Shown one piece after another: positions 20,954-32,683 of a stretch of DNA of 64,000 nucleotides (positions are counted from its first letter, which is position 1; each line of letters starts with the position of its first letter). Below the pieces are notes generated by a model. The model had not been told where the DNA came from and searched no databases. It saw nothing but the letters and a program-made list of their open reading frames with translations. A program made the position numbers and the translations under genes. Source of the stretch: Aquarana catesbeiana (Eukaryota > Chordata > Amphibia > Anura > Ranidae); contig NC_133326.1 in NCBI RefSeq assembly GCF_042186555.1, forward strand, positions 489,819,581-489,883,580. Reading direction: 5' to 3'.

Positions 20954-21265
20954 TTAAGCCTAGTATACATGAGCCGAATGTTGGCCGGCATCGAACGGTT
21001 CAATAGAAACTCTCCGATATTCGGCTTCTGTTAAAGGCTCATGACCGAAAAAGGTATGCCGACCGGCTCCAGGTCAGCTCGCTCAGCCAATGGCTGAGAG
21101 CACTGACCGGAACTATTGTGTCAGAACACAATAGTTCAGCAGAGGAGATCTCTGTACTAACATTGCATTGTTAGTACAGTGGCTCCAATCTGAGCTGTCA
21201 GGTTTTTTTTCGTTCAACCCACTGGGTTGAACAAAAAAAAAACTAGTGGTGTGTAGCAGGCTTTA
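20954..21265. mobile_element. Small MITE with AAGCCTAGTATACA termini
   Basis: The left end AAGCCTAGTATACATGAGCC and right end GTGTGTAGCAGGCTTTAG form imperfect inverted repeats around about 310 bp. The interior contains GCCGAATG and CGACCGGCTCC words and an ACAATAGTTC/GAACTATTGTG inverted repeat near 21120. Non-coding. Confidence 0.45.
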
Positions 21266-21291
21266 GTTAAAATTGACCTGAACTTCCACTT

Positions 21292-21776
21292 TAAGGGCTA
21301 AGTTCACCTTTTTTTTTTTTTCTTCTAAATTTCAGCTCCCCTATATACCAATATAGCTTTAATGTACTTCTTTTTCAAAAATAAAAAATGCTTTCCATTT
21401 CTTCTACACACGCTTACCTCACTCTCCTCATAGCTGCTTGAAAACACTGCTCCATTAGTTCTGCCTTACTTCCTGGACAGACTTTAGGTCATGACACAGG
21501 AAGGAGTTGACCAGATGAGGGTAGATTATGCAGGATGTGTGCTAATGAGATCAGCTGGTCAACTCCTTCCTGTGTCATGACCTAAAGTCTGTCCAGGAAA
21601 TAAGGCAGAAATAATGGAGCAGTGTTTTCAAACAGCCATGAGGGCAGTGAGGTAAGCGTGTGTAGAATAAATTTAAAGCTTTTTTATTTTTGAAAAATAA
21701 GTACATTAATGCTATATTGGTACATAGGGGGTTGGAATTTATTTTAAAAAAGTGAACAAAGGTGAGCCTTTAGGCT
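21292..21776. repeat. Long foldback MITE (~485 bp)
   Basis: AGGAAGGAGTTGACCAG (about 21500) pairs with CTGGTCAACTCCTTCC (about 21557), and GTCATGACACAGG with CCTGTGTCATGAC. Pairing extends outward through CTGCTCCAT/ATGGAGCAG, CGCTTACCTCACT/AGTGAGGTAAGCG and TAAGTTCACCTTT/AAAGTGAACAAAGGTGA. The spacer is about 40 bp. Its right end adjoins the direct repeat and piggyBac MITE that follow. Confidence 0.85.
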
Positions 21777-21796
21777 AGTTGTATGTAAAAACACCT

Positions 21797-22747
21797 TTAA
21801 CCACATGCCGACCAGCGCACGACGATATACGTCGGCACAATGGCACGGCTGGGCAAATGGATGTACAGGTATGTCCCTTTTAAGAAGCATCACCGTTAGC
21901 GGTGTGACTCCGTGACCGCGGGTCCCGTGGACTCGATGTCCGCCCGGTGCCTGTAATCGTGTCACGGAGCGGAAGAATGGGGAGATGCCTTTGTAAACAA
22001 GGCATTTCCCCATTCTGCCTTGTGTCATGACAGCGATCACTGCTCCCTGTCATCGGAGCAGTGATCGCTGTCATGTAAGTGGTAACCCCCCCCCCCCACA
22101 GTTAGAATCACTCTCTAGGACACACTTAACCCCTTGATCGCCCCTAGTGTTTAACCCCTTCCCTGCCAGTGTCATTTACACAGTAATCAGTGCATTTTTA
22201 TAGCACTGATCGCTGTATAAATGACAATGGTCCCAATAGTGTCAAAAGTGTCCGATGGGTCCGCCATAATGTCGCAGTCACAATAAAAATCGCAGATCAC
22301 TGCCATTACTAATAAAAAAAAATTAAAAATGCCATAAAACTATCCCCTATTTTGTAGATGCTATAACTTTTGCGCAAACCAATCAATATACGCTTATTGC
22401 AATTTTTTTTTACCAAAAATATGTAGAATACATATCGGCCTAAACTGAGGAAAATATTTGTTTTTTTTATATATTTTTGGGGGATAATTATTATACCAAA
22501 AAGTAAAAAATATTGCTTTTTTCAAAGTTGTTGCTATTTTTTCAATTATAGCGCAAAAAATAAAAAACGCAGAGGTGAGCAAATACCACCAAAAGAAAGC
22601 CCTATTTGTGGGGAAAAAAGGACATAAATTTTGTTTGGGTGCAACGTCATACAACCGCGCAATTGTCAGTTAAAGTGATGCAGTGCCGAATCGCAAAAAG
22701 TGCTCTGGTCAGGAAGGGGGTAAATCCTTCCGGGGCTGAAATGGTTA
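21797..22747. mobile_element. piggyBac-like MITE between TTAA sites
   Basis: TTAACCACATGCCGACCAGC begins at 21797 and AAATGGTTAA ends at 22747. The interior shares piggyBac-type modules with 15.2 and 47.0 kb (TATAACTTTTGCGCAAACC; CAAATACCACCAAAAGAAAG). It also holds a TGATCGCTGTCATG/CATGACAGCGATCA inverted repeat near 22030-22075. Its target, ACACCTTTAATGAAATTTT, is preserved uninterrupted at 24809-24827 in the second copy of the flanking repeat, confirming the TTAA duplication. The element is therefore younger than that duplication. Non-coding. Confidence 0.8.
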
Positions 22748-23281
22748 ATGAAATTTTAAATAAAGGCATTAGTGCATGAATTTGTTTTTTTTTGTTTTTT
22801 TTTTTATATCAGCATGGAATTAAGTCTTAACAGAATGTGCAACCCGTTTGCTGCTATCTAATTTCTCTTGATAATTTATCTTTTAAAAAGAAGTTGTTAA
22901 GTTAACAAAGTGTATTCTAGCTGCAACTTTCACAAAAATAATCTTTTCATACTTCATATTGTCTGTTGCAGCTTAGCCTGCAAACCACAGAACAGAAGTA
23001 GAAATTCTGAAGAATGATTGTTATAACTTGTAATTGTGTCAAAAAACACAAATCTAAAAGCAAAATAAAACAAGACTTTTAATGCAGGCCATACAAGATA
23101 TCAAATGATTTTGTGTTAATCACAAATGGTTTCAAACAGCCTTCAGTAGTATCAACTCCATTAAATGGATTAAGGCAACCTATGAACAATAGATGTTTTT
23201 GTAATTTAAAAAATGTAGTTAAAGCCAAATTTCAACTATCAATAGAAATGACTAACCCTCTTTCCCTGCACACTGAGCTGG
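22744..23281. repeat. ~538-bp direct repeat, left copy
   Basis: From TTAATGAAATTTTAAATAAA to CACTGAGCTGG, matching 24815-25353 with scattered substitutions and small indels. The two copies flank the PLE fragment at 23282-24814. The left edge is also the insertion site of the MITE ending at 22747. Confidence 0.85.
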
Positions 23282-23673
23282 AGCAGGCTGGAATGAATGA
23301 CAAATTTAAAAACAGATCCTTGGATCATGCGGCATACATGCAACCTATTCTTAAAAGGCAACACACAGGAAAAAACAAAAATCAATGAATATTATAAAGT
23401 ACAATAATCAAAATATAATAGATTAAATGGATGGGCAATATTCATGTGGAAAAAAAAAAAAGGAGAGGGAAAATAAAACAAAAAGAGAGGAGAGACCAGA
23501 ACAGATGAAGAAAGGAAAGGAAGGTGGAGAAGTATAAAATATATGTATAGGTGTTGAGATGAACAAATATACGTGTAGAATGATCCTATTTACAATGGGG
23601 CACAGAAGCTGCTGTCATAATACAAACAGGGTTACTGTGGTCTTAAACTTCCTACATTGCATATGGTGGATGA

Positions 23674-24318
23674 TTACCCCATATCTAATCTTTCACAGCC
23701 CCCCAAGGTCAAGCCCTCTAGGACAGGTTTAAAATTGGTGGCCCCATTCAACCCTGGGGATGATGTGTCTCCAAGACGATAAATCCATCTTAGTTCGGAT
23801 TGGAGTCCTTTTTTGTTCCAATCACCCCCTCTGAAGGGGGGAGGGTGTACTCTATCCAGTATGAGGAGTTGAATCCGAGGGAATTTCTCATTATGGGCAT
23901 CTCTAACATGTCTTTCCCACAGTAGGTCTGGGTTGCATGCTTTCATGCTCAAAATATGTCTGTAGGCGCGCTTCCAAAACTCCTGTATGGTTTTACCCAC
24001 ATAGAAACAGCCACACTCACAGGTAAGGAGATATACAACTCCCTGTGTTTTGCAGTTGGCATAGTGCCTATGTTTGAATATAGTACCGCTTGGTAAGCGT
24101 ACTTGTTTTGCTGTTTGCATAAATTGACAATAATTACATTCCCTGAAACGGAAGGTACAGGGGTATTTACATGGATCTTTTCTACCACCAACTGCAAACT
24201 CACTATGGACCAATTGGTCCTTTATCGATTTGGCCCTCCTACATGTGATAGAGGGTTGGTCTGAAACATGTGGCCCAATCTCGGGGTCCATACTTAGGAG
24301 GTGCCAATATTTTTCCAT
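23674..24318 (-). pseudogene. PLE GIY-YIG endonuclease domain
   Basis: An open frame of 214 residues. The N-terminal part has EKYWHLL and DPEIGPHVSDQPSITCRRA, the PLE linker. A Cys-rich stretch follows (CKYPCTF, CNYCQFM), then the GIY-YIG core GVVYLLTCECGCFYVGKTIQ near residue 93 with FWKRAYRHI after it. A downstream conserved Glu lies in LQSELRWIYRL. The Cys-rich insert before the core is typical of animal PLEs. The domain nicks target DNA for reverse transcription. The frame is intact over the whole domain, but the RT upstream is truncated and has a stop, so no full protein can be made. Confidence 0.85.
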
Positions 24319-24356
24319 GATTCTCCTTACCTGTGAGTGCTGGCCACAATATCGGG

Positions 24357-24805
24357 TTATAATGCATGTGCTTGTATTGTCCTTAGGTTTCCTACAAGTG
24401 TATAATAAGGGTTGTCTATTTGGGATGGTAGTGCTTCTAAAGGCCTTCTTGAGGCAATTTTATTAATAGCCCCTTGCCAGAAATCTATCCCGTAGGGCAT
24501 TTGCCTCTGTCTTAAATGTGGTGTCGCTAGAGCAGTTTCTGCGAATCTGCAGGTACTGACTGTAGGGGATGGAATTGACTGAAGATCTGGGATGAAAGCT
24601 GAAAGAGTGTAAAATTGTGTTTTCCGTTGTTGGTTTGCGAAAAAGAGTACTTGAGAGTGTCCCATCCAAATCCTTGGAAATTATGATATCCAGGAAAGGT
24701 AAGGATGTAGAATCAAAATTTAATGTGAAAGTCAAATTGAATTAGTTGGAATCTATGGCCTTCAAACATTGATGGAGGCTCTCCACCGGGCCATCCCACA
24801 TGACA
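24357..24805 (-). pseudogene. PLE reverse transcriptase thumb fragment
   Basis: Minus strand: GVFVMWDGPVESLHQCLKAI is followed by a stop, then LTFTLNFDSTSLPFLDIIIS, GTLSSTLFRKPTTENTIL, FHPRSSVNSIPYSQYLQIRR and the RxRFLARGY region. A frame change near 24470 leads on toward the endonuclease. The FLDI, FRKPT and IP-Q-RRNC motifs are the usual C-terminal RT signature of PLEs. The catalytic YxDD is not present, because the element begins just after that point. Confidence 0.8.
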
Positions 24806-24814
24806 AAGACACCT

Positions 24815-25353
24815 TTAATGACATTTTAAATAAAGACATTAGGGAATGAATTTGTGTTTTTTTTATTTTTTTATATCAGCATGGAATTAAGTTTTAATAG
24901 AATGTGCAACCTGTTTGCTGCTAACTTCTCCTGATAATTTATCTTTTCTCTTTTAAAAAAAAAGTTGTTAAAAAAGTATATTCTAGCTGCATCTTTCGCA
25001 AAAATAATCTATTCATACTTCATAATTGTCTGTTGCAGCTTAGCCTGCAAATCACAGAACAAAAGTAGCAATTCTGAAGAATGATTGTTATAGCTTTTAA
25101 TTGTGTCAAAAAACACGCATCTAAAAGCAAAATAAAACAAGACTTTTAATGCTGGCCATACAGGATATCAAATGATTTTGTGTTAATTTACAAATGCTTT
25201 CAAACGGCCTTCAGATGGAGTATAAACTCCACTAAATGGATCAAGGCAACCTATGAACAATAGATGTTTTTGTAATTAAAAAAAATGTAGTTAAAGCCAA
25301 ATTTCAACTATCAATAGAAATGACTAACCCTCTTTCCCTGCACACTGAGCTGG
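24815..25353. repeat. ~538-bp direct repeat, right copy
   Basis: Matches 22744-23281 and keeps an unoccupied TTAA at 24815-24818 where the left copy carries a piggyBac MITE. A TTT/ATTTT tract, the word CTGTTGCAGCTTAGCCTGCA and the terminal CACTGAGCTGG are shared. Confidence 0.85.
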
Positions 25354-26084
25354 GTTTTGTTTTTCTTTGGAAGGATAAGTGCACTTTAAAAGAAAGTAGA
25401 CTTTTCTTTCCTTTTTCCCATGTCTACCTATCCCCTCCACAGATGTATAATTTGAGATATAACAGCTGCAGTTTCCCTGTTCTTCATTGTTCTGGCTGCT
25501 CCTGTGCATTACAGCCTCATAGATTATATGGAACTATCTCTGAGTGCTTGTGGTCTTGGGACAAAGCCCCATAGAAGTCTATAGGGAGGTGATGCGCAGC
25601 CAGAACAGTGAAGAGTTGCAACTCTGGATGTAAACAAACAGTGGAACCAGGTCCATCGGATTGAAGTAAGTATGCATATGTGAAGGGGGATAAGGCATTA
25701 TGTTAGATAAGGGGAATGGGCAACAATAAATAATACACTTAGCCTGTGCTGAGTGACTGTTCTTCTGCATAGTGAACAAAGGAGGCCACATGCTTAGCAT
25801 GGCCCCCATTCACAGAACACCTTATATGTTTTCAAAGAATACAAGGCATTATTTGATTGGATTAGGTGGAGCAGTGATGTCCTGATCTCCACTTAGTCCA
25901 ATCAGAGAACTCCTTGCATTCACTGAAAAAAATACAGGACGTTCTGTGATTAGCAGGCATGCTGGACTGTAGTAGTGATGATTATTACAGTGGTTCTCAG
26001 CTTCCACAGCAGTCCTAGAGGTATGTAATATGCATACTTACATTTCTACAAACTAGACCAATACAAAAAACAAAAAAAAAATAT
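25354..26084. other. Unassigned DNA with a ~140-bp foldback
   Basis: No gene is seen. At 25809-25952 CACAGAACACCT and ACGTTCTGTG, GAATACAAGG and CCTTGCATTC, and TTGATTGGATTAGGTGGA and TCCACTTAGTCCAATCA pair to form a foldback with a loop near 25880. Confidence 0.5.
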
Positions 26085-26340
26085 GGCGTACCAGCCTATG
26101 ACTAATGCGTTACAAAGAAGGGTTTACCTTCGAAATGCGTTAGCTATAAAGAATCCTGGTGAGGTCCCCCCTGCACTCTGGAGTGTGCCAACTGGACTAC
26201 TGGGCTATAGATGAGTAGCTCGATGAGTGAATTTAATTCACATGCTTGTGAGCATTATTCTTGTTGATCTTAAATAAATGCTGTGGGATAGTGCACTAGG
26301 CTGGTGGCACCCTCTATTATTTGTTTTTTGTAGTGGCTTC
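26085..26340 (+). mobile_element. Short element with a degenerate hammerhead and AATAAA
   Basis: A hammerhead-type fold at 26105-26145 is followed about 125 bp later by AATAAATGCTGTGGG (26272). The same spacing of ribozyme then polyadenylation-like signal occurs at 11.3-11.5 and 38.9-39.1 kb. Boundaries are approximate and there is no coding sequence. Confidence 0.35.
26105..26145 (+). ncRNA. Hammerhead-like motif, degenerate
   Basis: GAAGG/CCTTC (26117-26121 and 26127-26131) closes a GTTTA loop as stem II and is followed by GAAATGCGTT, close to GAAACGCGTC. The 5' core GTTACAA matches CUGANGA poorly. Probably an inactive remnant. Confidence 0.3.
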
Positions 26341-26449
26341 AGAACATCCCCAGTCCTAGAGGGCAGCAAGGCTTGAAGCATTCCCCAGTGATGTGGTGTC
26401 ATTTTTTTATACCTGTTCCAGGCTAGCACACTTATGCGCAGAAAACATT

Positions 26450-26670
26450 GGGGATTATTTATTTGGAAGTGCAGTTGCTGTAGTTCTGAAGGAGACATGC
26501 AAGGAAAATAAAAAACTGCATTTTAGCTTGCACATGATTGGATGATAGAAATCAGCAGAGCTTCCCCTCATTTCAGATCTTCCCCTCAGATCTACAGCGA
26601 CTGCACTTTAAAGTGCATGTCCATATGCACTTGTAATGCACAGTGGGTTTGCCTTTAGTAAATCAACCCC
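26450..26670. mobile_element. MITE, GGGGATTATTTA / TAGTAAATCAACCCC
   Basis: Same family as 28077-28386. They share GGAAGTGCAGTTGCTGTAG, GACATGCAAGGAAAATAAA, CACATGATTGGATGATA, CAGAGCTTCCCCTCATTTC and CACAGTGGGTTTGCCTTTAG. The left terminus has lost the ACTAAAGGC part. Confidence 0.7.
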
Positions 26671-26826
26671 ATTCTGTCAAACTGGACCATTGCAGCTGTG
26701 GAATAAAAACCATAACTGGAGTTCAGCTTTATTACCCTTCTCTTTAACGGGCTTGGGCTAGCTTTGCCTAAACTGATTATAAAGTGAAAAATAAAAATGG
26801 AATTCCACTTTAACAGTACCCTACAC

Positions 26827-26890
26827 TGGAATCACCTAAACGCAATCATTTGGAGGGGTGTCCACATACTTTTGAAAATTAGCTAATAAG
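26827..26890. mobile_element. Tc1/mariner-type terminal remnant
   Basis: CATTTGGAGGGGTGTCCACATACTTTTG (26849 onward) resembles the inverted-repeat end of widespread vertebrate Tc1-like elements. No partner end or transposase is seen nearby. Confidence 0.35.
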
Positions 26891-28076
26891 TTAATGAAGT
26901 TATTATAATTGTAATCAAATGTGAAAATGTGGTTCACTGTATGTCTGTGGTATTGGGAAAGACAATTGTATGTTATTTTAGCTTGAAACCACAGCTATTT
27001 GTGATACAAGCAAAACTTTCTGAACCCTATTAACTTTTCTTCTTCATTAGACGTAAACATTCTGCTGTATAGCGAATTAATGTAAAGTGGTAATTGATGT
27101 GCACATATTCATGTTTTCAAATGCAAATGTGATTCTAATTTAGCATTTTGCAGGCTGGTTTAAATGCTGTTTTTTTCCATGATTACACTACACATTACAT
27201 CTTTCTGATCCTTCTCATCATTTTCCCATCTTCCCCTTATCCAGTGCATTAATCCTTGTGTTTTCAGCTCTCACAATATCCTGTAGATTAATGAAATACT
27301 TTGCCAGCATTACATGTTAATGGAGCTATAAAAATTGTATGGAGTGACGTTGCATCCAAGACCACTGCCAGGCTCTGTTATTTAAAGCCGAACACCAGGA
27401 AAACAGTTAAAGGAAATCTATGGTCACAGCATTCACTTTTATTCACATCAGCAGTGTAATAGCAATACAAACAATAGTTATTTTTGACAGTCCAATAAAT
27501 GGTTTGTTTGAAAAATCTCCTTTCATGTTGTGAGTGCTCCCTGTCTTCTGCCCTTCTCTTCCTGGATTTCCTGCATGATTTACAGCTTCTCCACTAAGGA
27601 CTACATTTCCCATGGTACCTTGATGCCTGCAAGCAGTGATTCCTGTAATGGCTGTGCCTCCTGCGACTTCTCTTGTCAGTATCTCTTTATTTCAGAAGGT
27701 AGGCACTGTGAATTCTATTACACAGCAGTGCCTGTCATCAGGGCATAGTAAATATATGTTACAGAATTTAAAGAAGGAAATTTGTGGAGATCTTCGTAAA
27801 ATAAAGTTTACAAACTTTGTGACCATTCAGATTAATAGGAGTAGGCTAGAAATAATTTAAATGCAACGTGGAAATTAGGGTTGCACTGATGCCGATACTA
27901 AGCATTTGCATGAGTATCGGTATTCGTGCAACTGCACCCATACCTGAAACCAATACTTTCAGCTGTCAGTGGGATTCCCAAATGCCAGATAAAAATTATT
28001 TTTTTAAAAAGTAGCTGGACGATGTTTATCAACAACAATGCTCAGCCACTGAAACAGAAAGATAAAAAGAAACATT

Positions 28077-28386
28077 GGGGGTTATTTACTAAAGGCAAAC
28101 CCACTTTGCACTACAAGTGCAAACTACAAGTGCAGAGTGAAATTGCACTGAAAGTTCACTTGGAAGTGCAGTCTCTGTAGATCCCAGGGGGACATGCAAG
28201 GAAAATAAATAGCTTGCACATGATTGGATAATAAAATCAGCAGAGCTTCCCCTCATTTCAGATCTTCCCCTCCAATTTACAGCGACTGCACTTCCAAGTG
28301 TACTTTCAGCGCAATTTTAAGTGCACTGTGCACTTGTAGTTTGCACTTGTAGTGCAAAGTGGATTTGCCTTTCATAAATAACCCCC
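28077..28386. mobile_element. MITE, GGGGGTTATTTACTAAAGGCAAA family
   Basis: About 310 bp with inverted termini GGGGTTATTTACTAAAGGCA and TGCCTTTCATAAATAACCCC. Inner inverted words ACTTTGCACTACAAGTGC and GCACTTGTAGTGCAAAGT are present. The full-length version of the shorter copies at 3356 and 26450. Confidence 0.8.
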
Positions 28387-28544
28387 ATTGCATCTTTCTG
28401 TTTATTCATCTACAGATCAAAGGGATGAATGTCGATCTGCAGATCAAGTCACTTTAAAGCAACCTGTCAAGTAAAAAAAAACATTTTTTGTGTGTTTTTT
28501 ATTAAATGTTCCTCTTATTAACCGTTAATTTACTCTAATCTGCC

Positions 28545-29048
28545 TTAAAGTGGTTTGAAAAGTCAGAAGGATTTTTATCTTAATGCATTCTATGAATTAA
28601 GATAAAAAACCTTCAGTGTGCAGCAGCTCCCCTTAACCCTTCTTATACTTACCTTAGCCCCAGCTCGGTCCAGCAATGTTGCAAGAGTGTCTCAGCTGCC
28701 TAGGACTCTCCCTCCTCATTGGCTGAGATGGCAGCGTGGCGCCATTGGCTGCTGTCAATTAAAGTTAGTGAGCCAATGAGGAGAGAGAGGGGCGGGGCCA
28801 AACAGCGGCTCTGTGTCTGAATGGACACACAGAGCAGCGGCTCAGCTCAGGTGCACCTATAGCAAGCTGCTTGCTGTGGGGGCACTCGGCAGGGGGGAGG
28901 TACCAGAAGCACAAGAGAGGGACTTGAGAAGAGGAGGATTGGGGCTGCTTTGTGCAAAACCACTGCGCAGAGCTGATAAGTATAACATGTTTATTATATA
29001 TGTTTATTATAAGAAAAAAAACTGAGGCTTTAGTATCACTTGAATTAA
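28545..29048. mobile_element. TTAA-flanked MITE (TTAAAG family)
   Basis: TTAAAGTGGTTTGAAAAGTCA opens the element and GGCTTTAGTATCACTTGAATTAA closes it. The interior carries TTATACTTACCTTAG and the paired CTCCTCATTGGCTGA / GCCAATGAGGAG words seen in other TTAAAG elements. Target TTAA is at each end. Confidence 0.55.
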
Positions 29049-29393
29049 CTCTTTATTCTCCTCCATGTAATTATTATTTTCCTGCTGTTTATTTTTGTTC
29101 ACTTCTATTTTATAAACTATTAATAATTAAAACATTTTTTGTTTGCTTTGTTTGTTAATATTTTTACACCTTTAACATAAATTTACGTTTCACATTGCAA
29201 AAAGCGCAAAATGTAAAAAAAAAAAAAAACTTGTATAATTTGCAAATACCTTTTCAATGCTTTGTGCTATTGCTGACAACTGAAGTGTAAACAAAACAGC
29301 TGCGGTAGGTATCAGTAATTGGAATCGGCGAGTTATAAAAAAAAAAGTATTGGTACTCGTACTCGTAAAATAAATGTTATTGGTGGAATCCCA

Positions 29394-31030
29394 CATTTTA
29401 ATTACACAGTTAAAATACATCATTTTTTCTATTTTACCCGCCAAAGGACTTCACATTGTGTACAACCAATCTTGTGATTTATAAATTTTCCACATTGTAC
29501 ACATAGACTGTATCTCTTGATTAAGTAAAACCTTTTCCTGGTTCGGTTTACCAATTAAGCTTCCTATGTCATCATACCATCTTCGGTCTTTTCACTGGAT
29601 TGTGAAAGCAGCACCTCTGCCCAGCCATTTATTAAAGCACAACTGCATGGAATTTGAAAATTAACCCTAACAGTGGGGCTGCCCCTGCATCACTAGAATT
29701 AACTGCTTGTTCAGTCTAGGGAAGAGGAGCAAAAACTCCATTCCGCCAGCAGATAGTACTCCCCCCACTCTATATTGTGGACTGTCCCTCTGCATTATCA
29801 CATCCAATGCAGGTCTATAGACGCTAAACCAGACCTAACAAAGCAATTAACCCATACAGTGTGGGCACAGCATGACTGTAAGGGATAATTTTTAAGTTTC
29901 CCAGAGTTGTTTGTATTGGTACAGGACGCACTGGATACCTTTGTCTGCCATTGTGCCCTTGCTGGGTGTCCCATGCATTCATCAAGAAAGGGTGTGCTCC
30001 CTCTGGGCATACCTGCCATTAATCTTTCTATTACTATATATGCTCTAACTTGGGAGACTCTGAAAATTATAGAGTTAGGACTTAGACACTGGGGTGCCTT
30101 GACGTGGCAAATGCAGCTCACGCATATATTTGCAAATGTGTGCAACTAAACCCCTTGTTTTGTAAATTCAGTTTTGTTGCAGGCTGGCTGGTAAGTGAGC
30201 AGGGAATTTTTGCTTGTTTTTGACATCCGTCGCCCTTCCCTGTGCTCCTTGCTGCAAAGGCTAGTTATAGGTTGGGGTCAATAGACCACCAGGCACAATT
30301 TCCTTATCAATAATTTAAAAGTCATTAAAGCATTCTGATACAAAGGCACATCTGTAGCTTTGAACATGTGTTCTGATGTCATTGCAGTTAGTGTAATTAC
30401 ATTGTCAACACAGTGATTATATCATTGGCTTCAATAGACAAGGTTTGAAAAGCCAGCAATACATTTTTAGGAGCTTTGACCACCTGATTCCTGGGATTAC
30501 ACCAGCTTTTCCAGCAACCATAACATTTTGCAGGGCAGAATATAACACTCAAGCAGTGATGCAAAAGCACGGGGCACAGTGCCCGTGGAGGGGCTGTTAG
30601 TGGTGCGTGGAGCAAAAGGCTCCATTCACATCTTTGCAGATGTGATGGAGTGTGTGTGTTTTTGCACAGCACTTATAGGGCAGCCCATTCATTTCAATGG
30701 GCTGCCCTGTGTGCGAAGAATGCACAAAAGAGTCTTTTTAAAAATCACAATGCACTAAAATGCATAGTACTTTGTCATCATGCGTTTTGCCACAGATGAA
30801 TGAGCGCAAAAGCAAGGTGTGTGCTGTGCCCTTAAGAATTAACATCACCAATGCACACCTTTAAAAGGGCAATGCGTGATTGTGTATTGCAGAAATGCAT
30901 GCGATTTTGCACACATACCTGAAAAGTACAAATGTCTAAAATGTGTTCCAAATTTCTCTCTAATAAAACCTTAAAGTAGGCCAATCACATCCACATTTCA
31001 AGTAAAAGAAAATAAAACCACTTAACAAAA
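29394..31030. other. Unassigned DNA
   Basis: No gene or complete element is recognised. TTCCTTATCAATAATTTAAAAGTCA at 30299 recurs at 37469, with GCATTCTGATACAAAGGCACAT after it in both places, so both belong to one unidentified dispersed repeat. Confidence 0.4.
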
Positions 31031-31070
31031 GGTGACTTCATCAGAATCCCCCTTTACATCAGATGCCTAT
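31031..31070. repeat. CCTTTACATCAGGTGTCCCC minisatellite, left remnant
   Basis: TCAGAATCCCCCTTTACATCAGATG is one unit of the minisatellite at 35316-35815. The array is split by the LTR element inserted at 31071. Confidence 0.7.
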
Positions 31071-32140
31071 TGTAGCACTAACTCACGGTGGAGCTGCTGG
31101 TTTAAGCGGATCTGTTACCTTCACTTTGCTTCCCTCTGTTTCACCGGCACCGGGTCTAGGGGTTCCATTGAGTTTACTGCTGGACGACACACGCACCAAC
31201 ACTGGAGTACGTTTTCAATGCTTTATTGAACAGTCAAACTTTAGGAAGTAGCAGGAAAGAGACGGAAAAGGAAACTCTCAGGAGGAACTCAAATATCTTC
31301 TTGCAAAATCTTAGCGACAAATGTCCCAATAGAATTCAAATAATTATGTGGAATGTGTTCCCCTCATGGGACGCACTCTTTGTTAGTCTGGATAGGCCTC
31401 TCTCACCGGTCTAGCAGCCAGCACACAGCACGAAGCGAAAGTCTCTGCCACAGGCTTATTTGGGGGGGTAAATCTGCACAATCCTCTGCCACAGGATCAG
31501 ATCTTCTGCAGTGAACAGTCAGTCACAGTACCTGAACCTTTAAGCTGAACCGGCAACACTATGCTGTATGGTTACTTCTTTTGGATACGTCCTCCAGCCG
31601 AGTCACCAGGCCCCTCTATAGACCAGCACGCTGCGTGATCTCTCCAAGACGGGTCCTCCCCTGGGATCTCCTCGGCTGTCCAGCTTCGTCACACAGGACC
31701 GACAGCTCAGGACCATTCCTCGGCCGCGGTGGTAGGCCCCAGACAAGCCTCTGGACCCACCCCTGCGTCGTAGCATTGTGGGCCTCCCGATCAGAGGACC
31801 ACGAGGTAGCTCCTTAACGCATACCTGTCAGCCAGGAGGGCCAGCAGGTGGCTGCAAAATTACCTTAGAACATGGCGTCTCTCCCATAAATACCCTCGCC
31901 CAGAATGCACCTCGGAGGCCCACCTCCACCGAGCTTGCCTCCGAGACAGAGGAGCATCTATACACTTTGACACGTTGCCCTTCCAACACTGACTAGTGGT
32001 AACAGCGACACCCACCGGTCAGCACGGAAGCACACACAACGTCAGCCAAGCTGGAACAGAGGCGAACTTTTAACCTTCCTAACACACAATTTACAAAATT
32101 TACCGAATCTGCGGTAGATTGTAAATCTACCAGCACTACA
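31071..32140 (-). repeat. 3' LTR of the minus-strand element
   Basis: 1,070 bp matching 34243-35315. On the minus strand it begins TGTAGTGCTGGTAGATTTAC and ends GTTAGTGCTACA. It is immediately preceded (minus strand) by the purine tract at 32141-32153. Confidence 0.9.
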
Positions 32141-32153
32141 TACTCCCCCCATT
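32141..32153 (-). promoter_or_regulatory. Polypurine tract
   Basis: On the minus strand AATGGGGGGAGTA lies directly against the 3' LTR, where the polypurine primer for plus-strand DNA synthesis is expected. Confidence 0.65.
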
Positions 32154-32683
32154 ACAATAGACGTTGTCCCCAATGTCTGTCCTAAACACAGTAACAGTAA
32201 CTCTCAAGCCTGAGAGTAGCATTTTGAGTTTCTCATAACTTTAGATAGGCAAAGAGAGAGAAAAAGGACAGTTTAAAGACATTATGAGACTTATATATAT
32301 AACATTATGTTCACAGCCGCGAACCACAATATAAAACATTTTTCTTACAACCTCACTAACTAACTAGCTGAAAAGCCTCCCAGCTATACATATGATCCGA
32401 TGATCCCTGGAAAAGAAACACATTTAAATACACATATATACACACTACGTAACACCAGGAGCAAAGCCTCATTTAAAAATGAGACTCTCTTCCTATGATT
32501 TGAAGAATATGTACTTTTGGAGTCCATCCCTGCATAAGAACTTTTCTTGTAAAGAAATCCAGCTAGCAAACAGAAGTCCTTGGATTTAAATACAGAACAG
32601 GATCTGCAGATCTTGACCACGCAGATCTCTTTGCCCTGTCGCTATCTAACTAGCTAACTTCAAAGTAATAGTGTCCACAATTA

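Larger units (their letters stand above)
23282..24814 (-). mobile_element. 5'-truncated Penelope-like element
   Basis: A minus-strand PLE tail. The RT thumb begins abruptly at about 24805 and runs leftward into a GIY-YIG endonuclease ending at 23674, then about 390 bp of AT-rich 3' sequence with a GGAAAGGAAGG-type purine tract. The sequence starts within the RT just downstream of where the YxDD box should be. Direct repeats of ~538 bp lie on both sides. This looks like a single 5'-truncated insertion, not a rearranged full element. Confidence 0.75.
27876..29393. mobile_element. hAT-like non-autonomous element with nested MITEs
   Basis: TAGGGTTGCACTGATGCCGATACT at the left and AGTATTGGTACTCG...GGTGGAATCCCA at the right form weak inverted termini rich in GATAC/GTATC words. 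Two MITEs (28077-28386 and 28545-29048) account for most of the interior. I could not find an 8-bp target duplication, so the hAT assignment is tentative. Confidence 0.4.

Noticed and set aside
27868..29401. 8-bp target duplication for the hAT-like element at 27876
   Set aside because: The words flanking the apparent termini (GTGGAAAT and CATTTTAA) do not match, so no duplication is claimed.
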